The notes below the pieces were generated by a model that did no database searches, was not told the DNA's origin, and saw only the letters and a list, made by a program, of their open reading frames with translations. A stretch of 9,515 nucleotides of DNA from an uncultured Alphaproteobacteria bacterium (GTDB lineage: Bacteria > Pseudomonadota > Alphaproteobacteria > Rhizobiales > Rhizobiaceae): NCBI GenBank assembly GCA_929200335.1, contig CAKMZG010000038.1, forward strand, positions 6,802 through 16,316, read 5' to 3'. Positions within the stretch are counted from its first letter, which is position 1. Every line of letters begins with the position of its first letter. Shown here one piece after another: positions 1-6,240 of this stretch. The position numbers were made by a program, and so were the translations under genes.

Positions 1-918
1 ATTCAAAAATTAGCGCTTGTTGGTGCTGGAGGTGTTGGAGCGAATATCGCCCATTTAGCAGCTAACCATAATATAGCTAATGAAATAGCTTTGATCGATG
101 TTGTGCCGGGATTAGCCGCATCAATTGCGCTTGATTTAAATCATGCAAGTGGAATTTCCAGAAACATATCCAATGCTATTGGTGGAGAAGATTTATCCTT
201 GGTAAATTCTGCGGATGTGATTGTTGTAACTGCTGGGCGTGCACGGACGCCGGGTATGAGCAGGGCAGATCTTATTAGTATTAATAAGCGCATTATTCAT
301 CAAACGGCTGAGGCTATAAAATCTCAAGCACCGAATGCTATTGTTATTGTTGTAACCAATCCGCTGGATGAAATGACCGTTGAAATGTTGCGCGCTACAG
401 AGTTTCCACGCAATCAAATTTTAGGTATGGCAGGCACATTAGACAGCAGTCGTTTTCGTAATGCGCTGGCACGTTCTGCAAAGGTTTCGCCTGCGGATGT
501 TGAAGCCATTACTTTGGGATCGCATGGTGATGAAATGGCACCCATTACATCTCATGCAAAAATCAAAGGGCGGCCGTTAGATGTATTTTTATCCGATGCT
601 GAAATTCAAGCCTGTGTCAAAGATGCAATCACTGGGGGAGGACAAGTTGTTGCCTTGCGTAAAACGGGTTCAGCTACTATAGCACCTGCGCATTCTTCCA
701 TTGAGCTGATTGATCATATTCGTGGTGCTAAACAAGGGACGGTTCCCGTCTCAGTAATGTTAGAAGGCGAATATAGCATATCTGATGTTGTTTTAGGAGT
801 GCCATGTCATCTTGGAAAACAGGGCTTGGTAAAAGTTGAAGAGATTAAACTTTCAATGGATGAACAGCTAGCGCTTGAAAAAGCAGCCGCTGCCATTAAG
901 CAAAGGTTGAAAGGTTAA
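1..918 (+). CDS. mdh: Malate dehydrogenase, LDH-like type, 5' end cut by window edge
   Basis: NAD-dependent oxidation of L-malate to oxaloacetate in the cytoplasm (TCA cycle). The reading frame is open from base 1 and gives 305 residues before TAA, so only a few N-terminal codons are missing against the usual length of about 310-320. Numbering from the first codon in the window, I see the Rossmann dinucleotide motif GAGGVG at 8-13 and the NAD-ribose aspartate D33 after strand 2. The substrate loop ARTPGMSR carries R82 at the position that separates malate (Arg) from lactate (Gln) dehydrogenases, plus R88. VTNP is at 118-121 and catalytic D148, R151 (LDSSRFR) and H175 (GSHGDEM) are all present. 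The TTG at base 91 is an internal leucine codon and not the start, because the Rossmann motif lies upstream of it. The stop is 3 bases before the next ATG, so the two genes are probably cotranscribed. Family identity is firm; malate preference is inferred from R82. Confidence 0.93.
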   Translation: MQKLALVGAGGVGANIAHLAANHNIANEIALIDVVPGLAASIALDLNHASGISRNISNAIGGEDLSLVNSADVIVVTAGRARTPGMSRADLISINKRIIHQTAEAIKSQAPNAIVIVVTNPLDEMTVEMLRATEFPRNQILGMAGTLDSSRFRNALARSAKVSPADVEAITLGSHGDEMAPITSHAKIKGRPLDVFLSDAEIQACVKDAITGGGQVVALRKTGSATIAPAHSSIELIDHIRGAKQGTVPVSVMLEGEYSISDVVLGVPCHLGKQGLVKVEEIKLSMDEQLALEKAAAAIKQRLKG

Positions 919-921
919 TCA

Positions 922-1326
922 ATGTTAAAATCAATTAAAACTGGCGGACGTTTTGAAGAGATAGGTTCTTATTCTAGAGCTAAGCGGGTTGGGCCTTTTA
1001 TTTTTGTTGCGGGGACAACAGCTATTGAACCAAGTGGGAAATTACACGCACCCAATGATAGCTATGCGCAAACAATTTATATTTTGAATAGAATTGAAGC
1101 TGCAATTAAAGAATTAGGGGGCGAGATGCGACATGTGGTTCGTACGCGCGCCTTCTTTTCAAATATGGCGGAAGCAGGTGGGTTTATTAAAGCACATGGA
1201 GAAGTTTTTAAAGGCATTGATCCAGTAACGGCCGGGGTTGAGGCTGGACTAACAACGCCGGGAATGATGGTTGAAATTGAAGTGGATGCTTTAATTCATA
1301 GTGAAAAGGGTGTGATTGAGTTTTAG
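922..1326 (+). CDS. Rid/YjgF/UK114-family protein lacking the catalytic arginine
   Basis: A 134-residue protein of the RidA (YjgF/YER057c/UK114) superfamily, close to the family's usual 125-135. Visible family features are the N-terminal GSYSRA segment, FVAGTTAIEPSGK (28-40), the long helix around 48-67, VVRTRAFFSNM (72-82) and the C-terminal strand MVEIEVDAL (116-124). Canonical RidA proteins deaminate reactive 2-aminoacrylate-type imines with an arginine (R105 in E. coli) in a P-x-R-x-x-V-E context. Here the matching segment is PVTAGVEA, so T103 replaces the arginine. That places it with the Rid subfamilies not expected to have imine deaminase activity, so its reaction is unknown. The start ATG follows mdh by 3 bases, with an AAGG ribosome binding site (911-914) inside the end of mdh, which suggests coupled translation. 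Family is confident; function is not assigned. Confidence 0.88.
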   Translation: MLKSIKTGGRFEEIGSYSRAKRVGPFIFVAGTTAIEPSGKLHAPNDSYAQTIYILNRIEAAIKELGGEMRHVVRTRAFFSNMAEAGGFIKAHGEVFKGIDPVTAGVEAGLTTPGMMVEIEVDALIHSEKGVIEF

Positions 1327-1350
1327 AATTTCTAGGAGGTTGGAAATTCT
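1325..1350 (+). repeat. 8-bp inverted repeat with Shine-Dalgarno-like loop
   Basis: AGAATTTC (1325-1332) and its exact reverse complement GAAATTCT (1343-1350) flank a 10-base loop, TAGGAGGTTG. The left arm overlaps the stop codon of the Rid gene. The loop carries AGGAGG, a consensus ribosome binding site, yet no ATG or GTG lies at a suitable distance behind it. The stem is AT-rich and no T-run follows, so it is a poor intrinsic terminator. It could be a remnant of a lost gene start, a regulatory hairpin or chance. The same 7-mer arms recur at 1440-1460. Confidence 0.5.
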
Positions 1351-1403
1351 TAATAATTTATATAGGGCGCTGATGGTTTGAGTTTATTTGGCGTTTAATA
1401 CTG

Positions 1404-1429
1404 CTTTTGCAACATTGTTTTTGCAAAAG
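1404..1429. promoter_or_regulatory. 9-bp perfect dyad, candidate operator upstream of binding protein gene
   Basis: CTTTTGCAA (1404-1412) and TTGCAAAAG (1421-1429) are exact reverse complements separated by 8 bases. The dyad lies about 50 bases before the ATG of the binding protein gene, in the only sizeable gap between the Rid gene and the importer. Its size and symmetry fit a binding site for a dimeric regulator. No T-run follows, so a terminator is unlikely. I could not place a convincing -35/-10 pair beside it, and the regulator is unknown. Confidence 0.4.
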
Positions 1430-1438
1430 TTAGACAAC

Positions 1439-1461
1439 AGAAATTCAATTTTTGAATTTCT
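1439..1461. promoter_or_regulatory. 10-bp perfect dyad just upstream of the ribosome binding site
   Basis: AGAAATTCAA (1439-1448) and TTGAATTTCT (1452-1461) are exact reverse complements around a TTT centre. The repeat ends 8 bases before the GGAGGAG ribosome binding site of the binding protein gene. It could be an operator near the transcription start or an AT-rich hairpin in the mRNA leader affecting translation. The arms include GAAATTC and GAATTTC, the same 7-mers that form the hairpin at 1325-1350, so the four segments could pair in more than one way. Confidence 0.45.
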
Positions 1462-1469
1462 ATTTCTTT

Positions 1470-1476
1470 GGAGGAG
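1470..1476 (+). promoter_or_regulatory. Ribosome binding site that fixes the start of the binding protein
   Basis: GGAGGAG sits 3 bases before the ATG at 1480 (GGAGGAGAAAATG). A longer reading would begin at TTG 1468, but that codon overlaps the ribosome binding site. The ATG at 1480 also gives a clean lysine-then-hydrophobic signal peptide. Start 1480 is therefore chosen. Confidence 0.85.
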
Positions 1477-1479
1477 AAA

Positions 1480-2787
1480 ATGATTAAAATTTTAAAATCA
1501 ATTTTAGCTGGGATTGCACTTGGTTCAATCGCAATGACAGCGCAAGTAGCGTCAGCAGATGATACAATAAAACTTGGCTTTATTGGTTCTTTTGCATCTG
1601 ATACGGGACGCAGTACTTTACGTGGTGCTGAAATGGCCGTTGAAGAATTAAATGCTGCCGGTGGTGTTTTAGGCGGTAAAAAAATTGAAATTGTTAAAGC
1701 CGATACCCGTCAAGATGTAGCCGAAGGCATTAAAGCTTATGAATATTTAGCTGAAAGTGAAGAGGTTGATTTCATCGTTTCAGGTAGTATTGATGATGTA
1801 ACCCTTGGTTGGCTACCACGTATGGTGGAATATAAAATTCCAACATTAGATACTTGGACATCGTATATCGGTATTATTGATAAGCTTGTAGAAGATTATG
1901 ATAAGCATAAAATGTATTTCATGAACATTGCTTCTGATGAGGCTTTAGCATCTTTATATGTTGATTTTGGTAAAGATATTTTAGCAAAGCAAATGGGCTG
2001 GAAAAAAGTTATAATTTTGCAAGAAGATACCGCTTTTGGTGGTGCCATTAATGGCTTGGTAAGTCAGTTGCTTGCGCCTGAAGCTGGCATCGATGTTGTA
2101 GACACAATTGTTTATGATGTTGCAACTGTTGATTTTGCGCCGTTGTTTTCAAAAGCAGAAGCATCTGGTGCAGATTTTATTTATGTTATAGCATCTGTAA
2201 ATTCACAGGTAGTTGCTTCACAATATGTTAAACTTCAAGTGCCTATGGCAATGACAGGTATTGCTGTTAGTGCAATGGGTCAAGAATATTGGGAAGATAC
2301 TGGCGGTGCTGGTGGCGGTATTTCAACGCTTTCGCCTGTCCCATCTGTTGGCTTCGAGCTTGATCCAATTTCGCAAGAATTTGTAGATAAATATAAAGCT
2401 AAATATGGTAATGATCGACCAAAATATCCTCATTTTAATGGGTTCAATGCATATTTTGGTGTCAAGCAAGCCTTTGCTGCGGCTGAAAAAGCAGGCGGCT
2501 TTAAACCGCTAGACCCTTGGGTTGGTGCAATGCTTGAACAAGATTTAAAGTTGGATAAAGATGGTACACCTTGGATGCGTTATGGCTTTTGGAAGCCAGG
2601 TGAAAAAGAAGAACGCACTGGGCGAACATATCCCCATAATGCTCGCTTTGATATAACAAAACCCTATGATGATGGCGCGCCATCGATGGTTGTTCTGCAA
2701 TGGGGTGAAGACGGCGTTGCTCGTGTGGTTTATCCAGAAAAATATGCAACTGGTAAATTTGAAGTGCCTTCTTGGGTTAAAAAATAA
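1480..2787 (+). CDS. Periplasmic substrate-binding protein of HAAT (branched-chain amino acid type) ABC importer
   Basis: This protein captures the transported solute in the periplasm and delivers it to the LivHM permease encoded next. It has 435 residues from ATG 1480. The N-terminus (MIKILKS, then a hydrophobic stretch to about 20, then AQVASA before DD) is a classical Sec signal peptide, with likely cleavage after A26. There is no lipobox cysteine. The mature start DTIKLGFIGSFASDTG and RGAEMAVEELNAAGGVLGGKKIEIV is the usual opening of type I (Peripla_BP_6/Leu-Ile-Val) binding proteins. The full length exceeds the roughly 370 residues of E. coli LivJ/LivK. The region after the first lobe (SGSIDDVTLGWLPRM) does not resemble the LivJ ligand-binding serine region. 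The C-terminal third is rich in aromatic residues, for example DPWVGAMLEQ, GTPWMRYGFWKPG and VVLQWGEDG. The role in the importer is well supported by sequence and position. Leucine as ligand is only an inference from the downstream genes; amides, urea or short-chain acids remain possible. Confidence 0.9.
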   Translation: MIKILKSILAGIALGSIAMTAQVASADDTIKLGFIGSFASDTGRSTLRGAEMAVEELNAAGGVLGGKKIEIVKADTRQDVAEGIKAYEYLAESEEVDFIVSGSIDDVTLGWLPRMVEYKIPTLDTWTSYIGIIDKLVEDYDKHKMYFMNIASDEALASLYVDFGKDILAKQMGWKKVIILQEDTAFGGAINGLVSQLLAPEAGIDVVDTIVYDVATVDFAPLFSKAEASGADFIYVIASVNSQVVASQYVKLQVPMAMTGIAVSAMGQEYWEDTGGAGGGISTLSPVPSVGFELDPISQEFVDKYKAKYGNDRPKYPHFNGFNAYFGVKQAFAAAEKAGGFKPLDPWVGAMLEQDLKLDKDGTPWMRYGFWKPGEKEERTGRTYPHNARFDITKPYDDGAPSMVVLQWGEDGVARVVYPEKYATGKFEVPSWVKK

Positions 2788-2806
2788 AATTATATTCGTC
2801 AAATTT

Positions 2807-2830
2807 AGGGGCAGTAATAGTGCTGCCCCT
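2807..2830 (+). terminator. GC-rich hairpin between binding protein and permease genes (attenuating terminator or mRNA stabiliser)
   Basis: AGGGGCAG (2807-2814) pairs exactly with CTGCCCCT (2823-2830) around an 8-base loop, followed by an interrupted T tract (TTTAATAATTT). It is the most GC-rich stem in an AT-rich intergenic stretch of 75 bases. Since the binding protein gene and livHMGF clearly belong together, it most likely acts as a partial terminator or 3' mRNA stabiliser. Either would let the binding protein be made in excess over the membrane components, as is common for periplasmic binding protein operons. Confidence 0.6.
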
Positions 2831-2862
2831 TTAATAATTTATAGAGTTAGGGACATTCTTTA

Positions 2863-3714
2863 ATGACGCAAGTATTGATTCAAGGTTTGATGCTAAGTGG
2901 ATTATACGCTCTTATTGCTGTTGGGTTTACTTTAATATTCAGTGTTGGGCGAGTATTAAATTTAGCTTATGGTGCTTATTTAATGCTTGGAGCTTATGTC
3001 TATTATTATTTAGTACAATCATTACATATGCCAAAAATTGCCGGGATGGTTTTAGCTATTGCAGTGGGTGCTTTAGCGGGATGGTTGAAATATAAATTGC
3101 TGGTTAAACGTCTTAATGGTGATGCAGTTGCAATAGAAATTTCAACATTAATTTTAGCCGTGGTGCTTCAGTCAGGGGTGGTTTTAATTTTTAATGACAG
3201 TTCAAAAATACTCCTGCCAATTGTAAATGGCATTACCCGTTTTGATGGTGTTACAATCACTCATAATTTGCTTACAGCCTCAATAATGAGCTGGCTTATA
3301 TTGGGTGGCCTATTATATTTTATTCGCTATACCCATATGGGTAGAGCTATTCAAGCGGTATCAATGGATACAAAAGGCGCTCAAATTTCTGGTGTAGATA
3401 CAGAACAAGTTAATCAACTTACATGGATGATTTCAGGTGCGCTTGGCGCAATTGCTGGGGTGTTTTTTGCAAGTTACACCCAGCTTAGTCCGAGCATGTG
3501 GGTAACGCCACTCATCATCGCTGTTGCCGTTGTTATTGTGGGTGGCATTGGTTCAATTGTGGGCAGCTTAATTGTTGCTCATATTATTGGGTTCATGGAA
3601 ATTTCAGTTTCTACTTTCATTGGCGCAGAGTTGAGGGGTGTATTTACAATGCTTCTCATTATTGGAGTTTTGGTTATCATGCCAAAAGGCCTCTTTGGGC
3701 GGGAGGAATTATAA
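2863..3714 (+). CDS. livH: HAAT ABC importer permease LivH
   Basis: First inner-membrane permease subunit, pairing with LivM to form the transport channel. It has 283 residues, close to the usual 290-310 of LivH. The opening LIQGLMLSGLYALIAVGFTLIF and the segment VLNLAYGAYLMLGAY (31-45) match the LivH hallmark, in which GVMRVINFAHG is more typical. Hydrophobic stretches lie at about 5-27, 35-53, 59-76, 90-110, 136-154, 187-204, 215-243 and 258-273. The cytoplasmic loop at about 156-183 (THMGRAIQAVSMDTKGAQISG) corresponds to the ATPase-coupling loop. The ATG at 2863 is preceded by AGGGA (2849-2853), a moderate ribosome binding site. Its stop TAA overlaps the livM ATG by one base, so translation is probably coupled. 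Family is firm; solute is inferred from context only. Confidence 0.93.
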   Translation: MTQVLIQGLMLSGLYALIAVGFTLIFSVGRVLNLAYGAYLMLGAYVYYYLVQSLHMPKIAGMVLAIAVGALAGWLKYKLLVKRLNGDAVAIEISTLILAVVLQSGVVLIFNDSSKILLPIVNGITRFDGVTITHNLLTASIMSWLILGGLLYFIRYTHMGRAIQAVSMDTKGAQISGVDTEQVNQLTWMISGALGAIAGVFFASYTQLSPSMWVTPLIIAVAVVIVGGIGSIVGSLIVAHIIGFMEISVSTFIGAELRGVFTMLLIIGVLVIMPKGLFGREEL

Positions 3715-4703
3715 TGGAAAAAATATTTACAACACGCTCTATATTGTTATGGATATTATTTGCCGTGGTCATGTGTGCTATACCTTTTTTAGCGGGAAAA
3801 GGTTTTTTACGAATTTGCATTCAAGCTTTTTTCTTAGCCATATATGCCATGAGCTGGGATGTCCTATCAGGGCGTACGGGCTATGTTTCATTTGGCCATC
3901 CATTCTTAGTGGGTATTGGCACTTATGCAACTGCAATTTTGTCTTATCGGTTTGACATGCCACTTATAGCATCTATTCCTTTGGGCATTCTAGCTACGAT
4001 GATTGGCGGTACGATTTTATTCTTACCAGCACTCAGAATTAAAGAGACATATTTTGCATTGGTGACACTTGCTTTCATGGAATTAATTTATCAATTGACC
4101 CAAGTCGTTCGTCCAGATTTAACTGGCGGCACAAGAGGTATTTCTGGTATTGAAAGCATCACCACAGGTGCCATCAATAACTATTACCTTAGCTTTGGTT
4201 TGATGTTTATAATTGCCTTCTCACTTTGGGCTTTAATGCGTACCCGATTAGGCAATGCTTTAAGTGCAATTGGAATGAATGAAGAGGCCGTTAAGGGCTG
4301 CGGCATTAATACAACAAAATTAAAACTTTTTGCCTTTTTGGTTAGCGCATTGGTTGCGGGTATTGGCGGTGCATTTTCTGTCCATTATTTCGGTTCACTT
4401 GCGCCGCGAAATTTGTTCGATATTAATTTTCTTTTCACCATTATTGTTGCTGCTCTTATTGGTGGTTCTTCTACCATCATTGGGCCAATGATTGGCGCTT
4501 TATTTTTAACCTTCTTGTTGGAATATCTTCGTCCTTGGGTACCAGGCACGGAACGCTTCTTTATCTATGGCATCGTAGCCTTACTTTTGTATATGTATAG
4601 GCCATCAGGTATTTATGCAATTTTCTGGGAAGTAGTGGATAAATTTAAAGGAAAAAATGCTTCTAGCATCAAAGATTCTACTTCAATACAAGGGGTAAAA
4701 TAA
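3714..4703 (+). CDS. livM: HAAT ABC importer permease LivM
   Basis: Second inner-membrane permease subunit, 329 residues. Hallmarks are SWDVLSGRTGYVSFGHPFLVGIGTYA (47-72, the LivM counterpart of the LivH NFAHG region), RIKETYFALVTLAF (108-121), TGGTRGISGI (137-146) and the coupling loop TRLGNALSAIGMNEEAVKGCGI (177-198). The C-terminal half has several membrane segments, including ALIGGSSTIIGPMIGALFL (247-265). A short charged and serine-rich tail follows at about 308-329. The frame stays open upstream to base 3498, but that part runs inside livH in another frame. ATG 3714 has the GGGAGG ribosome binding site at 3701-3706 and overlaps the livH stop by one base (TAATG), so it is the start. The stop overlaps the livG ATG in the same way. 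Confidence 0.93.
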   Translation: MEKIFTTRSILLWILFAVVMCAIPFLAGKGFLRICIQAFFLAIYAMSWDVLSGRTGYVSFGHPFLVGIGTYATAILSYRFDMPLIASIPLGILATMIGGTILFLPALRIKETYFALVTLAFMELIYQLTQVVRPDLTGGTRGISGIESITTGAINNYYLSFGLMFIIAFSLWALMRTRLGNALSAIGMNEEAVKGCGINTTKLKLFAFLVSALVAGIGGAFSVHYFGSLAPRNLFDINFLFTIIVAALIGGSSTIIGPMIGALFLTFLLEYLRPWVPGTERFFIYGIVALLLYMYRPSGIYAIFWEVVDKFKGKNASSIKDSTSIQGVK

Positions 4704-5431
4704 TGAGTGTAGTACTGGAGCTAAATAAGGTGGTTAAACGTTTTGGCGGAATCACTGCCGTTAATGAGTTATCCTTCAATGTCAATAAGGGTGAATCTCT
4801 AGCTTTATTAGGGCCAAATGGTGCTGGTAAAACAACAATTTTTTCTTTAATTATGGGCGAGCATCGTCAGACTTCTGGCTCGATAAAATTACGCGGTGAA
4901 GAGATATCTAAACTAGGCACCCATAAGCGTATTAACAATGGTATTTCTCGAACCTATCAAGTGCCTCGTCCATTTAATGAATTGAATGTTTTAGAAAATA
5001 TTCGTGTAGGCATGATGCCCGATAGTATCATGGATATGATTTGGAAAAAATCTGATGAAAAATTAGAGAAAAAATTAGCTGATAATGTAGGCTTTTCATC
5101 TAAAGAATATTATCGCACGCCTTCTGAATTATCCATGGGAGATTTGCGTAAGTTGGAACTAGCCAGAACATTGGCAACAAATCCAGAAATTATGTTATTG
5201 GATGAAGTCTTTGCAGGATTAACTGTGGGCGAAATCGAACATATGTCACAGCTTCTTCATGAAAAACGAAAAGAGGGCATGACCTTTGTCATTGTTTCAC
5301 ATGATTTACGCTCTTTAGAGCCGTTGGTTGACCGCGCTGTTGCAATGACATTTGGCCATCAAATTGCTGAGGGTAGTTTTATAGATGTTATGGCGGATGA
5401 AGAAGTGCGTGCTTCATATTTAGGAGAATAA
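4703..5431 (+). CDS. livG: HAAT ABC importer ATPase LivG
   Basis: One of two ATP-binding subunits powering the importer at the cytoplasmic face; 242 residues, near the usual 250. Motifs in order: Walker A GPNGAGKT (37-44), Q-loop glutamine Q86 in RTYQVPRPF, signature LSMGD (143-147), Walker B IMLLDE (163-168) with catalytic E168, D-loop region AGL (171-173) and switch histidine H200 in VSHDL. The signature departs from LSGGQ but resembles the LAYGD form normal for LivG. DEVFAGL in place of DEPxxGL is a mild variation. The start overlaps the livM stop by one base, with AGGGG (4691-4695) as ribosome binding site. The LivG versus LivF assignment rests on gene order and the signature type. Confidence 0.92.
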   Translation: MSVVLELNKVVKRFGGITAVNELSFNVNKGESLALLGPNGAGKTTIFSLIMGEHRQTSGSIKLRGEEISKLGTHKRINNGISRTYQVPRPFNELNVLENIRVGMMPDSIMDMIWKKSDEKLEKKLADNVGFSSKEYYRTPSELSMGDLRKLELARTLATNPEIMLLDEVFAGLTVGEIEHMSQLLHEKRKEGMTFVIVSHDLRSLEPLVDRAVAMTFGHQIAEGSFIDVMADEEVRASYLGE

Positions 5432-5433
5432 AA

Positions 5434-6138
5434 ATGGCTCTATTAGAAATTAATAATCTTGAAGCATTTTATGGCATGGCGCAGTCTTTACATGGCATAT
5501 CCTTAAATATTGAAGAGGGTTCAATTGTAGGAATAATTGGTTCTAACGGTGCGGGAAAATCCACTTTAATGGATAGCATTATGGGGCTGGTGAATACTAA
5601 AGGATCAATTAAACTTGAGGGCGAAGAATTAACCGGGAAAAAATCGGCTGATGTTGTAAAGCTCGGTGTTGGTTATGCCCCAGAGCGTGCGCATCTTTTT
5701 CCTTATATGAGTGTTTATGATAATCTTTTAGTAGGCGGTATAACAGCCAAGGAAGATATTGATAAAAATCTATCAATGGTTTTGGATCTTTTCCCAAACC
5801 TCATTGATCGAAAAAATCAAGAGACAGGAACGCAAAGTGGTGGTGAGCGCCAAATGGTATCTGTGGGACGAGCGCTGATGACAAGCCCTCGCTTATTATT
5901 GGTTGATGAACCCACAATTGGGCTGTCACCAAAAGTCTGCTTAGATATAGCAAGGGCCTTAAGAAAGCTTAATGAAGAAACTGGGCTCACAATCTTAATA
6001 ACCGAACAAAATGTGAATTTTGCAATGAGCTTAGCCTCACATATCCATGTATTTGAAACTGGAGAGCTGCGCTTAAGTGGCCCAACGGATGAGTTGCGTT
6101 CAAACCCTGAACTTGCAAAAGCATATTTTGGCCATTGA
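5434..6138 (+). CDS. livF: HAAT ABC importer ATPase LivF
   Basis: Second ATP-binding subunit, 234 residues, as expected for LivF. Motifs in order: Walker A GSNGAGKS (36-43), Q-loop segment YAPERAHLFP (81-90) with E84 where many ABC proteins have glutamine (typical of LivF), signature QSGGE (134-138), Walker B LLLVDEP (154-160) with E159, and ITEQN (189-193) where other ABC ATPases carry the switch histidine, also usual in LivF. It starts 2 bases after the livG stop, with AGGAG (5422-5426) as ribosome binding site. It ends the importer cluster. No GC-rich hairpin with a T-run follows within the 102-base gap to ivd, so some transcription may continue into the catabolic genes. Confidence 0.93.
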   Translation: MALLEINNLEAFYGMAQSLHGISLNIEEGSIVGIIGSNGAGKSTLMDSIMGLVNTKGSIKLEGEELTGKKSADVVKLGVGYAPERAHLFPYMSVYDNLLVGGITAKEDIDKNLSMVLDLFPNLIDRKNQETGTQSGGERQMVSVGRALMTSPRLLLVDEPTIGLSPKVCLDIARALRKLNEETGLTILITEQNVNFAMSLASHIHVFETGELRLSGPTDELRSNPELAKAYFGH

Positions 6139-6153
6139 TTGAAAACACCGTTA

Positions 6154-6167
6154 GTAATTGAAATTAC
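6154..6167. repeat. Short 6-bp palindrome in the livF-ivd gap
   Basis: GTAATT (6154-6159) and AATTAC (6162-6167) are exact reverse complements separated by GA. The element is AT-rich and lies 16 bases after the livF stop. It may be an operator half of the ivd promoter region, but a 6-bp AT-rich palindrome can easily arise by chance. Confidence 0.25.
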
Positions 6168-6205
6168 AGTAGACATAAATTTACTTGATTTTGCAATTAA
6201 TTATG

Positions 6206-6226
6206 TTTACAAAATTAAAGTGTAAA
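6206..6226. promoter_or_regulatory. TTTACA-N9-TGTAAA dyad before ivd, candidate operator
   Basis: TTTACA (6206-6211) and TGTAAA (6221-6226) are exact reverse complements with a 9-base spacer. The dyad ends just before the GGGAGG ribosome binding site (6231-6236) of ivd. Leucine-degradation operons in proteobacteria are commonly controlled by dedicated repressors (MerR-type LiuR, TetR-type LiuQ), and this is the best operator-like dyad in the gap. A weak -35-like CTTGAT lies at 6184-6189, but the -10 region at the right distance (TTACAA, 6207-6212) is poor. Both promoter and regulator are therefore guesses. Confidence 0.35.
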
Positions 6227-6240
6227 TCTAGGGAGGTAAT

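Noticed and set aside
91..918. TTG at 91 as the start of malate dehydrogenase
   Set aside because: The frame is open to base 1, and the upstream codons encode the Rossmann GAGGVG motif the enzyme needs, so the true start lies just before the window.
1340..1381. Possible 13-codon leader peptide (TTG start, rich in Leu/Ile/Val) ahead of the importer, suggesting attenuation
   Set aside because: The TTG directly abuts AGGAGG with no spacing, no terminator hairpin with a T-run follows, and the Leu/Ile/Val content is unremarkable for AT-rich codons.
1468..1479. TTG start adding four residues to the binding protein
   Set aside because: The TTG overlaps the GGAGGAG ribosome binding site, and the ATG at 1480 gives a proper signal peptide.
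3498..3713. N-terminal extension of LivM
   Set aside because: It runs inside livH in another frame and encodes a Cys/Trp/His-rich nonsense-like sequence. ATG 3714 has a strong ribosome binding site and begins a normal LivM.
4703..6138. Unusual ABC signature motifs (LSMGD in LivG, QSGGE in LivF) and missing switch histidine in LivF as signs of inactive ATPases
   Set aside because: LivG proteins normally carry an LAYGD-like signature and LivF normally has EQN in place of the histidine. The Walker A and B motifs and the catalytic glutamates are intact.
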